From: Elysia chlorotica
Lineage: Eukaryota > Mollusca > Gastropoda > Plakobranchidae
NCBI GenBank assembly: GCA_003991915.1
Contig: RQTK01000142.1
Span: forward strand, 375,383 to 439,382
Direction: 5' to 3'
DNA: 64,000 nt
The translations under genes were made by a program, and so were the position numbers. Positions 36,141-49,230 of this stretch are shown here, in pieces; the first letter of the stretch is position 1; every line of letters starts with the position of its first letter. The notes under the pieces are model-generated. The model had not been told where the DNA came from. It saw nothing but the letters and a program-made list of their open reading frames with translations, and searched no databases.

Positions 36141-37215
36141 ATAGATTCTTTCAAATTAAGTGATTTTTTTTTACTTCCTAAAATCATACCAATTGAATAT
36201 TCACAACAGTTTACTTACGGCTTGCTTTTCAACACTTTAGGTTATGAATACAACTCACTATCTGAACGGCAGACCGCAAGTTATACATCTTCTGTGCTCC
36301 GGCTGTTTCGAATGACGTGGGTTGTGGGTTTGTTTTTTTTTTGTTTTTTTTTTTGCTGTTGTTTGTTTAAAAGCAAGTACAATGTCTGCACCAAAATCTG
36401 CACCACAAATGTAGAGACAATTATTTAATAGCAACTATTTTCCTTGTAAAAGAGCTTTCACCTCATACTTAGCCCTTCCATGAGCTAAATAATTCCATGT
36501 TCTATTCATTTTGATGATTATACATTTCCGTATGCGTGCATTGTTTATGTGAATATCATTCTTGTTCATATTATCATGGCCATTAATGTTTGTTTACATT
36601 GCCCCGCATAATATTACCTACGCTTTTTTATTATTTTTTTTTTTAGCTTTTCAGTTGTTGCAAGAGAACCGTTTTTTTTATAGCTTTTCAGTTGTTGCAA
36701 GAGAACAGTTGTTGCTTCTTAACATATATAGTAGACCATCATGAAGTACAAGACATATAATTTAAAAAAATAATTCAATGCTAGAATCTCCAACTAAACC
36801 AAATTGATCTCCCAGTAAGTACAATGTATAGCTGTGTACATGATGGGCTGAGAGCGAAATCTGGTTGACTACTCAGTGCGTGTGAGTGCGAGTGGGAGTA
36901 TGTCATAGATTACTAGATGTATTTTCTTCAGTTCTGTTTTTTTTTCTTTTCTTTTTTTTTGACATCTGAAGACTCCTTTGCCAAAAAGAGATGACGGTGC
37001 TGTGGTGCGTTCTTACTTGATTTTGACACCGTTATTCTGTTCCAAACCTAATCTTTAAAATGCCAAAAGAATGTGTCGTCTACCGAGTGGTATATTTTAC
37101 CTTTAAATCTTTGATCGATCTTCTAAATCAATAGAAGAACCATAGAGAAACCATTGGACAAAAGCTTTAAATAGTTATAAAAAAAGCCTCATAAACATAT
37201 TTATTTAAAACAAAC
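36141..37215. other. Intergenic; 37-bp tandem duplication at 36644-36710
   Basis: TAGCTTTTCAGTTGTTGCAA plus GAGAAC occurs at 36644 and again at 36681. T-rich low complexity at 36330-36360 and 36940-36960. No gene is recognised. Confidence 0.7.
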
Positions 37216-37375
37216 TTTTTTAACGTCCAACGTCAGCAGCAAGACTATATCCACGCGAATGGGTCCAAGTCTAACGTCTTAACAATTTTACGTCCTGCCA
37301 CACAAAGGCAGTGATATGATGGTAGGACTCTTATCTCAGCCGGTCACATTATACTGACATCGACTCAATTTAAAA
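37216..37375 (-). mobile_element. Family A SINE, 5'-truncated
   Basis: Minus strand shows the body from GTCAGTATAATGTGACCGGC through GACAATT-like sequence to GCTGACGTTGGACGTT. The tRNA head is absent. Confidence 0.75.
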
Positions 37376-38499
37376 CAGTCTTATGTATTCTGCAAGTTTC
37401 AGGTTTTAACACGTCTGAAATAAAAAATCAACATTATAACAAGTTACTAGCATATTTAAGCCACTTTTCACAAATACCGGTTAACTTATTTTGTAAGAAA
37501 ACTATGCAGTCTAATGCTCTATTGGTGAATGAATACGTATTGTATCTAAGAAAAAAAAAAACAAGAGCGTCAAAATGAAGAGAAAGCAAACCAATGTTTC
37601 TCCCTGGTAAAGTAGCATAACCAACGCCATTAACAATTATAATAAGGTCGGAAGATCACACTTTTAAGGGCGATATTTTTATGTGGGAAAATATTCCTAC
37701 TTTAACGTGCACTTAACGTATCGGCAATTCCCCTAACACCGTAGGCACTATTTACCGATATAGTTGGGCAGCTCGATTTATTAATGTATGAGCCTCATAG
37801 ATCTGGTCTGGCCCTTGCTGCTTTACTGGCTGCCTAGCAACCCCAGAGAGTCTGGGTGGAATATGAACTCGGTATGTGGAGATTCTTGGTGATGGATGAT
37901 TTATGCTGGGTGGGTAAATCTCCCAAGAAGGCTGCGAGTGTTCGACTCAACCTGGCCAATTTCTGTGTTAGAATTGTAAGTCATTCATCTTCTCTAAATC
38001 AATTATTGTCTTTCCTCCCATCCAGTTATAATCCTCCTGGGCAAAATATTCATTCTTTTCTCATTTGCTAAATCGATAACTTTCTTCTCAATATATTGGA
38101 AAACGCTCTTCAAAATGGCAATATCGTTGTGCTGATTCAATTTTTATAAATAATTATGTAGATTTGTGGAGAATGGTGTTTTTTTTATCTTTTCTTTCAT
38201 GCAAACAAGCGACAATACATTAGGGGAGATGCTCTGTATTATTTTTCCAAATAAATGTATGAAAAGAATGGAGAAGAAAGTGTTAGTTATTTCGAACCAC
38301 GAAAGTTAATAAGTCAAGTGTATACAACCACATTCATAATATTCCATCTCGCGGGCGTCAGAAACCACCCCACACACCCATCTTTCGCGGTAGCAACAAA
38401 ATGTATGCTATTAATTTTTTCTCCGCGCTAAGACAGCTAGCTCTGGTAAGGAGTACGCCTTCTAGACTCTCGAAGGAACCTAATCAGATACGGAGAAGC
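37376..38499. other. Intergenic stretch
   Basis: AT-rich with a mildly GC-rich patch at 37800-37960 (TGGCTGCCTAGCAACC, an RFX X-box-like sequence). No gene is recognised. Confidence 0.4.
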
Positions 38500-38555
38500 C
38501 ATCTGAGATTCGAACCGCGGAATTCCTACACGGCAGCTGAGCTACCGACGCCAAG
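38500..38555 (-). mobile_element. tRNA-like SINE head
   Basis: On the minus strand GTAGCTCAGCTG (38534-38545) fits box A and GGTTCGAATCTC (38505-38516) fits box B. It does not close into a full cloverleaf by eye, so a SINE head or tRNA pseudogene is more likely than a functional tRNA gene. Confidence 0.55.
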
Positions 38556-39314
38556 ACTATGCGGAGAATGAATAAATATCGGAAGAAGCATTCTCGTTTT
38601 CCGGATGAATAAAGAGGAATTGTGATGTTTAAAGAATGCACAAACTGTTTAAAAAATGATTTTACATCATTCATTTACCTCTTATTTACAGAATACAAAA
38701 ACTTGACACTGTCTACATTTTTTAAAAATCATGCTTGATACCAATAATTGATCAAGTTGCAAGAGTTACAAAAGCACTCTTAGAACTACTTCTTTGAGAT
38801 AGTGACCTATAAATTAGGCGTTCACAGAACATAAATGATAATATTTGGCTAGCATCTCGCTAAAACTCCATCGTGTGGACTGCAGTATAGGCTGAGTTAT
38901 GACTGTGGGATGAGAATCCTATACCTCAAAAACAAATTGACTCTGGGGTTAGATTTCTGGTACGTGCTCTTGGATACGTGAGACGATTGACACTCTTTCT
39001 CCAGAAACAGCGGTCGCGTTATTTGTGTAGGACCATCATAGCGGTGTGACGTGTAGACAAGACAACTTCATTTCATATGTCCCCCTTTCCCAGTTTCACA
39101 CCATCTCTTGGGAAACGCAGGACAAAGACGTGCATTTCTTTCTATGCCGAAGATAAATCGAATCCTCTTGAAACTGCATATTTATTCTCTTTTCCCATCG
39201 GTTATATTATGTCTAAAAATAAATGGAAGACTAATAATATATTGGAGTAAAACTTTATCTTTCCTCAGTAAAATATATAACATAATTATGTGATGCTCGA
39301 AAGTGGTGGTAAGG
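38556..39314. other. Intergenic stretch
   Basis: AT-rich, no feature recognised. Confidence 0.55.
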
Positions 39315-39520
39315 CAAGCCCTGGAGTGGAGCCCCCAAGGTAAACGCAAGTCGGGCATCCGAAGCAGACTTAGCGGCGAGGCACCAATGCTGAGATACAA
39401 GCCACTGGCAGTACATGGGTCGAACTGAAAAAGGACTAGCCAGAACCGAGTTCGGTGGAGGGGATTTGCTGCGGCCCTATGTTCCACAGGGAATCAAGAG
39501 GCTTAAACTAAACGAAACTA
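39315..39520 (+). mobile_element. C-terminal end of a LINE ORF2
   Basis: The frame from 39315 to the TAA at 39504-39506 reads QALEWSPQGKRKSGIRSR, one internal TGA, then SQNRVRWRGFAAALCSTGNQ. This fits the C-terminal segment of LINE endonuclease/reverse transcriptase proteins (W-P-G-RK-GRP...R--W---V-ALC). Only this end is present. Confidence 0.7.
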
Positions 39521-39844
39521 ACGAAGGTGGTGGGAAGTATGTCATGATTTGGATTATTGCCTCTTAAATAAAGATATCATTTATACACTCTTTTAATAAA
39601 ACTTATAATATTCTACACAGTATTTCTTCTTCTAATGTCTATTAGCATTGCTCCTCTCGAAAAAAATACTTGATTTGTAGGGCAGTATCCTGATCGATAA
39701 CTTGCCTTTGCCATAGATCTTAAACAGCCGCTATTTTTTTGGAGCGGAGCTCTTTATTAGTTGCCTGGGCCCTGAAAAATCCTTTAGACCGTTAAACAAG
39801 ATTAGATAAAATGAGCATGTTTATCTCATAGGAAATGTTGGCTT

Positions 39845-40022
39845 AAGACTGGGACATCCTATGGCGCGACGCCACCCCAGAGCGATATAGCAGGTATTTA
39901 GTCGGTCACAGTATACAGACACCGATCCAAACAGGAGGAAAAACGTAACGGCCAGAGTGGCGATCGAAGTCACAACCTTGCGGTATAAAAGACGCGCGTC
40001 CTATCATTAACCACAGCACCCC
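39845..40022 (-). mobile_element. Family A SINE
   Basis: Minus-strand head GGGGTGCTGTGGTTAATGAT with box-B-like GACTTCGATCGCC, then GGATCGGTGTCTGTATACTG and TGACCGACTAAATACCTG. The 3' part is lost. Confidence 0.65.
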
Positions 40023-40372
40023 GACTGCCAACTGTGACTTCTGACTGGCTTTTTTTTCTACCTTTAACCACCTTTTCACGACTAGAATGATCTAATACCT
40101 AAAAATACAAATACACATGTAGTTCTCAATTATCTCGCTATATGATTAATAACTTAGAACTATAAACCGTGGCAGTTTATTGGAAATAATTACACTTAAC
40201 ATAAAATATAACTCACGTATAATTTATTCAGAGGGCAAAAAAATAAAAAGAAAGAAAATAATGAAATATCTATCGGTCTATTGTCTGATGAAGATTGGTA
40301 TCAATTCATTATTCCCATCTCAGTTATTTTTTATGTCTGTTGTGTACATGTGATCCATTTTCAAAATAAATG

Positions 40373-40880
<508 letters not shown>

Positions 40881-40895
40881 CATCTACTTTTTTTC

Positions 40896-41059
40896 TTTTT
40901 CACTCCATTTATCTTTACTGATCTTTCTACAGTAGTATTTTTCCTTTCCTAATTTTAAATACCGTCAGTTGGTTATCTTTTTCACTCCATTTATCTTTAC
41001 TGATCTTTCTACAGTAGTATTTTTCCTTTCCTAATTTTAAATACCGTCAGTTGGTTATC
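40896..41059 (+). repeat. Perfect 82-bp tandem duplication
   Basis: Unit 40896-40977 (starting TTTTTCACTCCATTTATC, ending GTCAGTTGGTTATC) is repeated without change at 40978-41059. Identity suggests a very recent event or an assembly duplication. Confidence 0.97.
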
Positions 41060-42747
41060 AGTGTACTCAATGGTCGATGACTTTCTAACAACTCTTAACA
41101 AACTTGAATTATTAGCCCCATTTTACGATTTAATAGCCAGTTGTTGAAAGATAATTCAAGCTATATGAGAAGAACTAACGTATATGTGGGCACTAATTAT
41201 TCTAATGAGATAGACAAGACATGATAATCATTCATGAATACTGTCAAGCCATAATCTTGAAACGGAATTTTGTAAGGGCAAATCATATCCCACGTCATCA
41301 ATCTATGCATTGTGCTTAAGATGCGGAAGTGCACGGTACCGCAGTATGGGTGAGTGAGACTATCATATTTTATATGACACATGATTACTAATGCAACCCA
41401 CTGAGAAACACCACCAGCAAATCCTGCGTATTCTTTATTGGTTTCTGTCGATGGAAAAAGATAACATTTTCAAAAGATTTGGAACAAGTGCTTCTAGTTC
41501 CGAACGACTAGCCATAGGGCATTATTCAGGTACTGACAGAGCTGAGAAAACACGCATTTCGGAAAGGCCAACTTTCAATAGATCTACGTGAGTCATGCAG
41601 GCTGGTGTATAGACGTATACGTATTTGAGGACACCCAAAACTAACGCCGTTTGTATGTTTGTGTCAGTATTTCAATGTATTTCTATGGCTTAATCCTTAT
41701 TATATTTCTTTATAAATGAATGGCGACAAAACGTACGTTTCTAGAAGAGTGCATTCTTTAACAGAGTATCAAGTATTTGGCATTCCTTTCGGCCTATTAC
41801 ACGAGACTAAAAGGTTTTGAAACAAATCATACATCGTAGTCATATTAGCATTTTCCAGAGAGTCAATGTGAATACAACGTCTCTGTGTCTTCAATCCAGT
41901 TTTCAAAAATGTTAAATGTTCATTGACCCAAGAAATGGTACTTAAAATGTTTCAAAAGATTCGCCACCTTTTTTCTGAATGAGTTGTTGCGCTTTTGCTT
42001 TCTTTAAATACTAGTTAGATACTTTTCAATGCAAACTGTCCCCGAACGTAATGAAGGGGCACCATTCCACATTTTACTTTCTCTTTAACGCAGGCTGACT
42101 TTCAATAACAAACTTGTCTGGAGACATAATCATTTTATGCACATGTATTTTACTTTCCCTTGCAAGGGTTACAAACGGTGTCTTAATTCTTTGAATTGTT
42201 CTATAGTACTAGTTTTACATGTACCTGTTCTTCCGACAACTCACCTAATTTATCGTTTTGTTGTGATTCTAGTTTGAGCTGTGATGAAGAAACAGTCAGG
42301 GGCGTTCACGAACTGTAAGTTTAAGATAAATAGCATTTCGATAATTTTTGCCAAATCACGTTGCAATTTGAAATGAATAGTAGTTTTGATATTTGAAATT
42401 AATGAGACCATAGTCTTTTGTTGACTGTAACTTAAAGGTTTATCTGTTGAAAGTAGTCATTGATCTACATGAGATGTATACAGACATAAACAAAATCTGA
42501 GAGATTCCCTTTTTCCCTCCGGTTGTCAATTCAAATAACTAGAAAATAAAAATTTTGTTCTTAAAATTATTCAAAATATGTTTGTTTATCTCCGTTATTA
42601 TCCGACTGTTCATTAATATATTTATTTGGGAAGATTCAATGCTGTAACTGTAGTTTTCACAAATTAATCAAAATAATGAAAGCTTCCTCTTAAGTTTAAC
42701 AACACAAAAGTCTTCGCATTTTGAATATATAAGCATACCTTTAATCT

Positions 42748-42749
<2 letters not shown>
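41060..42749. other. Intergenic stretch
   Basis: AT-rich sequence with no recognised gene, repeat or motif cluster. Confidence 0.55.

Positions 42750-42790
<41 letters not shown>
42750..42790 (+). repeat. (GA)n microsatellite
   Basis: About 20 GA units. Confidence 0.95.
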
Positions 42791-42793
<3 letters not shown>

Positions 42794-43333
42794 GAGATAA
42801 AGAGAGAGAGATAGTGCAGTAGAGACCAGGATGAAGAGTGAAGCAGCAAGTTAGCATAAATGATAACAGATATAAGTCTAGTTCTTACACCATATAACGG
42901 TATTAAATGGTTTCTCTACAAACACATCAACTATTAAGATTATTAGAAATTTTCAGATTCATGTATTATTCTATTTTCTCTCTTCTTCCCCAATCTTTCG
43001 CCTTGTCCTTTCTATGAAGCGTGTTATTTGAGCATGCAATAACTTCATGAAACGACCAATGATTTCATACCGGAAGCCATGGGATGTCACAAAATTCTAG
43101 CATATCAGCTAGAAGTCCAATAAGAATTCTTCCGCTTTGATTTCTAAAATGATGTGTATATTTTTATCGATAGGGCCTTTAGCCTACTTACAAAGTTTTT
43201 CTCGTTACTAAAACTGGGGGAGATGTTGAAAACAAATTTTAAAAAATAAAAGTTTACTCTCTTTCCTTTGTTTGAGTATTATAAATGGACCTTAGCTCTT
43301 TATCTTGTAAGAAGGTTTTTAGATATTCATCAG

Positions 43334-43736
43334 TAGGAGTGGTCTATGACTCAGTCTCATAAAGAATCAGGCGAACAGTTTTCAGACAGACATGTCTAAT
43401 GAAGGTGAAATGCGTTTTATCCTGTTTGTGGGGCGACCGATGTTCCCTCCTTTGGCCCTCATTGGCAATTACTGGAACACAAAGGACGAATCATCGCAAC
43501 AGAAAGGATCATTGGGTGGGCTGCCTGCCCTTCGTGTCCCAAGTTCACAAGTTCATCTTGGTAGGAGCACTGTCCACAAAGGTTTATTGACACATTTCTC
43601 TCTTTCCTTCCCTTCGTATATCCCTTTCTCTATCTCTCTTCCTGTCTATCTCTTTGTTTCTGTCATTCTCTTTCTGTGTTCTATTTACCTACTGTTTATA
43701 TTTCTATCTATGTGTCTATCTATTTATCTATCTATC

Positions 43737-43817
<81 letters not shown>
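43334..43817 (+). repeat. Dispersed repeat with CTAT tail, copy 2
   Basis: Direct copy of 40373-40880, same orientation, 2.96 kb downstream, ending in (CTAT)n that runs into an assembly gap. Confidence 0.9.
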
Positions 43818-43895
43818 NNNNNNNNNNNNNNNNNNNNNNNNNNNNNNNNNNNNNNNNNNNNNNNNNNNNNNNNNNNNNNNNNNNNNNNNNNNNNN
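43818..43895. other. Assembly gap (78 N)
   Basis: Unresolved bases between a CTAT array and a TCTG/CT array. Confidence 1.
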
Positions 43896-43951
43896 TCTGT
43901 CTCTCTGTCTCTCTGTCTCTCTGTCTCTCTGTCTCTCTTTCTCTCTGTCTG

Positions 43952-43995
<44 letters not shown>
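43896..43995 (+). repeat. (TCTG)/(CT)n microsatellite
   Basis: TCTGTCTC units followed by CT repeats, directly after the gap. Confidence 0.95.
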
Positions 43996-43999
<4 letters not shown>

Positions 44000-44126
44000 T
44001 GTCTTTCCCTCCTCATTTACACACACACACACTATTTTAGTACTCCCTCTCACTCATATATTATTCTGGTTCATGATGATATATGTTTTTCAAACATATT
44101 TAAACTCTTTATCCCTTGCAGTTTGT

Positions 44127-44371
44127 TGGGGGTGCTGTGTCCTTGGGGTAGAACATCGGCTTTCGACGCAAAAGTTTCGTGGTTCGAGTCCTGGCGATTT
44201 CGCTCCCTTCTGGTTGGGCAGTGAACGGCTGAGACAGGAGCCATGGTATCCCCGCCCTGCCTCGTGTATGGCAGCACATAAAATTGCCAGATGTCAGTAT
44301 TGAGGTCCGTCAATAATATAGCCTTTAATAGTACTGATGTTGGAGGTTAAACCAATTCAACAACTCAACAA
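44127..44371 (+). mobile_element. Family A SINE with target-site duplication
   Basis: The head GGGGTAGAACATCGGC carries box B GGTTCGAGTCC (44181-44191). The body includes GAGACAGGAGCCATGGTATC and GGCAGCACATAAAATTGC, ending GAGGTTAAACCAATTCAACA. The flanks CCCTTGCAGTTTGT (44113-44126) and CCCTTGTAGTTTGT (44372-44385) differ at one base and are the target-site duplication. Confidence 0.92.
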
Positions 44372-44816
44372 CCCTTGTAGTTTGTCAAAATGTTACATTC
44401 CGTATCTATAGCATTCTTTGGCAGCATATGTTCACATTCTCCGAAGAACCACAACATTCTTATTGCCCTGTTGAAAAAAAAACCCACCATGATAACTATA
44501 AAACCAGCAAAGTAAACAACAGCTTAGAGTGATAACAACTCCTTTTTTCACACTTAGTTCGAAAGAGGAGACTTTTCTCCTTTGCCGCTTTAAAGAAATT
44601 TTCATGTCGAATGCAGATGTTTTTTGTGAGCTTTCTTTAAAAAAAAACAACAACTGAGAACAGCCCCATGCCCAGCGCAAGTTTATTTGACGATATTTTG
44701 ACTACGCATAGGCTGACATATGAAGAAAAGAATAATAGAAGTTCCTGTAATAAGAATGACTTTTGCAATAAAATTAGATTATAAATCAATTATTTCTGGT
44801 TTTGTGAAGAATAAGT

Positions 44817-44817
<1 letters not shown>

Positions 44818-44872
<55 letters not shown>
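44818..44872 (+). repeat. (GA)n microsatellite
   Basis: About 25 GA units followed by A/G-rich sequence. Confidence 0.95.
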
Positions 44873-44876
<4 letters not shown>

Positions 44877-45114
44877 GAAAGAGACATAGGAGGGTAAGGA
44901 CATAGCTACTTCGAACTTTCTTTTGTTTAATTGTGCCATGATTTCTTCAACACCCCGAAAGTTGCACTCTGAAGGTCTAAACAGAAGGAAGAAGATAACA
45001 TTGAGTTATTACAGAGGCTATTAATTTTTGCGGCCATGCTTATTTTCCTACACCGCTTGTGTGACTTAGAACCCTTTCTCAAGGCATGCCTTAACGAGAT
45101 CTAAATTCAAGCGT

Positions 45115-46290
45115 CACTGATTGACAGAATCCATTGTCCAGTGACCACAATCGCTGTCATCAGAACGCAGTGTCACGCAAGGCCGGGCTAAGCCAGTGAC
45201 TGCTGGAAATCTTGGGTCAATACCCCATTGAGTGGCGGCCACCTCCAGGCAAAATATTTACTTGAACCCGTCACAATCAGGCTCCGTCTGCTTGTGTGGA
45301 AAACCAAAGCCTGATCTGTCTCAGTTGTCTGCTTCTCTGCCCTGTGGGTATGTCATACGTGTAGTAACTTACTTCCAGTGGAACCGTCTCTATCCCAGTC
45401 AAACCTTTTTTTCTTTCAACTTCCCCTTCACTGTCCTCTTTGTGACGATCAGTTTTCCGAACTAGCAGGCTTTGGGTCATCGTTGACGGGGCAAGCTCAA
45501 TAACAAGCGAGTTCCCTGGACCGTGCGCTAATGCAGCAGGGGGGACACCGTCACAGGGTCCGGGGGATCGCGCTGTTTATACCACATGGAGCGGTCAGAC
45601 AGCAGACACTCCCCTCCTGTCAGTACCGGCCTTATGTGATCCACAGCACGATGGAGGATGACTTAATCACACCCCTTAGGCATGGTGGTTCCTGGTCGCT
45701 CATTGGCTCCGAATATCTAGGTAAGAGCTATGATTGGACGCCGGTGCGGGTTTTCTAACCACCGTCTTCGTTTTTGCTTCGGACCCCATAATCGCAAGAA
45801 CTCCAATAGCGCTGGTCGAGCGGCCACGGAGGTGTGAAGGAAATGTAGTCCAAACAGCCCGCAGGTCGTACCCAACGGTGAAAAATATTAGCTCTATCGC
45901 CTACTTGTTTGTTGTTCATATCGCGTCCAAGCCCCCGTTCAGCACTGGTGTCCACTGGTGTCCAGTTGAGTGATGGCTGCCGCTGGCGGACTGTACATGG
46001 TGTAGACCTACACTGGCCTGCCTGGAGCGATAGTTATGCAGGAGTCTATCTAATCCAATTAGTTTCCATCTGGGCTCCTCTTCCCCAAGCCTGAAGCGCC
46101 CAGGGCGTTATTAAAGCGGATAATTTGCTTATTTATGACGCTATGACAGGTCAGGGAAGTCGGAGATCCTGATTCCCCGCAGATAACGCTGCAATAGGTG
46201 TTGACTGACCGGCCGTCCCCAAAGCTGGGAGATCCAGCCTGGATTGGGGACTCAGTGGGGACAGCGAGAAGGAAGGACCACATTGAAAGT
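45115..46290. promoter_or_regulatory. Large GC-rich island cluster with TALE/Hox motifs
   Basis: A 1.2-kb region of raised GC content. TGATTGACAG at 45118-45127 is the exact PBX-PREP/MEIS composite site; it is followed by TCCATTGTCC (SOX-like). TTTATGAC (46132-46139) matches posterior-Hox/Cdx sites, with TGACAGGTCA at 46144-46153. Overlapping open frames on both strands show no domain. This looks like one or more enhancers or conserved non-coding elements; function is inferred. Confidence 0.4.
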
Positions 46291-46789
46291 GCTGAATAGC
46301 TCTATTAGAATGTAAACTTTGTGGGTCAGGTCAGAAGAAAAGGAAGGGGATCAAGAGCTGATCTATTGTGAAGATTTATGAAGTACAGTTACTGTAGATA
46401 TTGCAATACTCGTTTTGGGTCCAAAGAAATGGTGTGGTATTTCTGAAGAAAACCACAGCTTTAAGGATTTTAATGAGATGATGCATTCATCATGTTTACT
46501 CAGAGTCCTTTAAAAGGTGATATTCTTTGAAGTAAATTACTTAGGTTTGAAAACATAGGGAGCATTTTCTTTAAACTACATATATCAGAAAATGATTTTA
46601 ATGGCCTTTCCACAAAATATATTATTTATTTTTTATTCTATTTCTTGATGGTGAAAAGTATGGAATAAAATCAAGACTATCATTGCGGCAATCGAAACAG
46701 TGTAAGGCCTAAGACAGGAGCACTGTTTCAAATAGTACATGAAGCTCTCTCGTTTCCGAACATCTAGACTGTCTTAGTTTCACTGATGA

Positions 46790-46925
46790 GCAACGTAATC
46801 GGCGCTGCGCCAAGGTCTGATAAGGGACTCGTTGCAGCATTCCTAATGAGGTTTGCTCCAGTGCGGGATTAGCATAGATCTCATTAGATAAGGAATTCGC
46901 AGGCTTCATTATTGCCTTCATCACC
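46790..46925. promoter_or_regulatory. Homeodomain/GATA motif cluster
   Basis: Within 80 bp: TGATAAGG (46818-46825, GATA), CCTAATGAG (46842-46850, homeodomain), GGATTAG (46866-46872, bicoid/Otx-type) and CTCATTAGATAAGG (46880-46893, homeodomain plus GATA). The density suggests an enhancer core. No coding sequence. Confidence 0.4.
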
Positions 46926-48294
46926 GGACATTTGCAGCAAGATTGTGAAGGTGATATGATATAACGGCAGGAAATACTGAAAGCTGGTAGTCTTCACGTT
47001 GCAGTAGAAGATTCTTGATTAAATAAAGATTATCTAATAGGCGGCCAGAATGACTTGTTTTGTGATCAGTGATCAATGTATTTTCATTCATCCTCATAAC
47101 TTTTTTGGGGAAGAGACTCCAGGGAGAGAGAGAGAGGGGGGGGGGGGGGGTGGAGAATGTCTCTATTTTTTTGGCTTGTCACTGACGTTTCCCTTGACTA
47201 GATCTGCCCCATTTAATAACTGTGTCATTAATTTCTAAGAAGCTTAGAAAGGAATAATATTTTTTCTAATTAACATTTTATACTAGCTTATTGTTTCATT
47301 GGATTTGTTTAACTAAATTCCTTGATTGATAAGTTATCCGCCCGATACAATCAGACCTAAGGAATTCATAATATTCTTTCAATATGCTCATCCCAAGACA
47401 AAAAGTCGCGATGTTTTCAGTTAGAAATCGTTATAACGACGTTTAAACCACTTCTTGTCTTTATTATAATAGTTGAGATATATCCGAGTTATATATTCAA
47501 AAGATTTCGTCCTAATCCGTCTCAATGGTAGACACCAGATAAATAAATCGGCTCCAGATTTAGTGGAGGTAGGAGACTACGTATTGGAATCTTAGATGAA
47601 ATTTTGAAATTTAAATCGTCATTTTCTTTATCTGTAATACTGCAAGCTTACTTCATTGTACAACATGAAGAATCATTTCTCCGTACTTTATAAAGGAATA
47701 TTTTTTAAAGCAAAAAATGTGTGACTCATCTGTACCTGACAGTAGGCCCAACGTATCATGATGAATAAATACTATGCAGACTTATTTTTGCTCATGGCTA
47801 ATATACATTTTCACAACATATATATTTACTTATATGTTATACCCTAGCTAAACCTTAAGAACTGCTGATGACTGCCTGGCTCCAAAATAGTGAAGAAACA
47901 TTGTTGTAGTGTTTAAAACTTGACTTTGTAACTTTTAAAAGTTGATTAACGCTATTTAATTTTATTTATATCCTTTTATGTTCACTTAGACTGCCTATTG
48001 TTTCATGAAATCTTCTGCCGATGCCTTTAAAAATATGTTCATGTTGGAGTTTTTTTCCCTTCTTTCTTTTTTGTGTTGTTGTTGTTTTTTTCAAATTATC
48101 GTACTGTACTAACGAACTTTTTTAAAATTAATTGCCGCTTATAAATTTTGACTTCCGACGTTGTCCGCCGTTTTGAAAATTCGACGAGTGTCAAATACAG
48201 GCAGATTACGAACTTGGTAATCTTGCGTGTACATTTGACATAGAAAACAATCCAAATTCCTCTTCTTGAGAGCTCAGATCGTGCTGGTATGTGT
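46926..48294. other. Intergenic stretch
   Basis: AT-rich apart from a GA then G-run at 47122-47150. No feature recognised. Confidence 0.55.
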
Positions 48295-48500
48295 CATCCA
48301 GTGCGCTCGATCACCGCCCGCTGTTCCCGAAGAGCGGCCTGACGTAGATACCATCGATATATGCTAATGAGTCGGGGTCAGCACTACCCCCTCGGATTGT
48401 GTTACGGGGCGCTACAGAGTGCATCTTGCGCTAAGTCTTGGCCTGGTAGCATTACTGGGCCGAAAGATGATCCCCCTGTCAGGCTCCACAAAAGATCGAA
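48295..48500. promoter_or_regulatory. GC-rich island with POU-like site
   Basis: GC-rich block containing CCATCGATATATGCTAATGA; ATGCTAAT (48361-48368) is close to the POU octamer. Possible regulatory element. Confidence 0.3.
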
Positions 48501-48644
48501 GATTTATGGTACAACTGATACGGCGTGCGGCAATGTTATTGAACTCGCCATGGTATATTATTATTTTCCTCTAAGGTCTTGTAATATTGTGTGGAATTTT
48601 GTGTGAGCCTAAGGCACATTCTTTCTCTCAAACAACTTATCTCT

Positions 48645-48645
48645 T

Positions 48646-48725
<80 letters not shown>

Positions 48726-48990
48726 GCTATCTATATATCTATCTATATCTCTCTCTCATTCCATCCCTTTTTCATCACTCTATTCCTCTCTCTTTCGCCC
48801 TCCTTCATATCTCATCCTCAATATCCGCTCCGTGTTATCTCCTGTATCCTCTAACTTTCTCGATACTTTCTCCTCCCTCTCTCTTTCTCTCTCCCTTTCT
48901 CTTTCTCTCTCTCGCTCTCTCTCTATCTATCTATCTCTCTCTCTTTATCTCTAACTCTCTCTCTACCCTTCTTTTTTTTCTTTCTCACTC

Positions 48991-49035
<45 letters not shown>

Positions 49036-49078
49036 CTCTCTCTCTCTCTAACTCTCTCTCACTCTCTCTCTCTCACTC

Positions 49079-49160
<82 letters not shown>

Positions 49161-49228
49161 CATCTCTCTCTATCTATCTATCTCTCTCTCTTTATCTCTA
49201 ACTCTCTCTCTACCCTTCTTTTTTTTTT
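48645..49228 (+). repeat. Compound CT-rich satellite-like region
   Basis: Pure CT arrays (about 48651-48724 and 49005-49150) separated by C/T-rich sequence. A segment ending CTCTACCCTTCTTTTTTT occurs twice (48920-48977 and 49166-49230), so the region grew partly by segment duplication. Confidence 0.92.
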
Positions 49229-49230
49229 TA

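Noticed and set aside
43392-44303. 303-codon open frame
   Set aside because: It runs through a duplicated repeat, a CTAT array, an assembly gap and a SINE; no domain.
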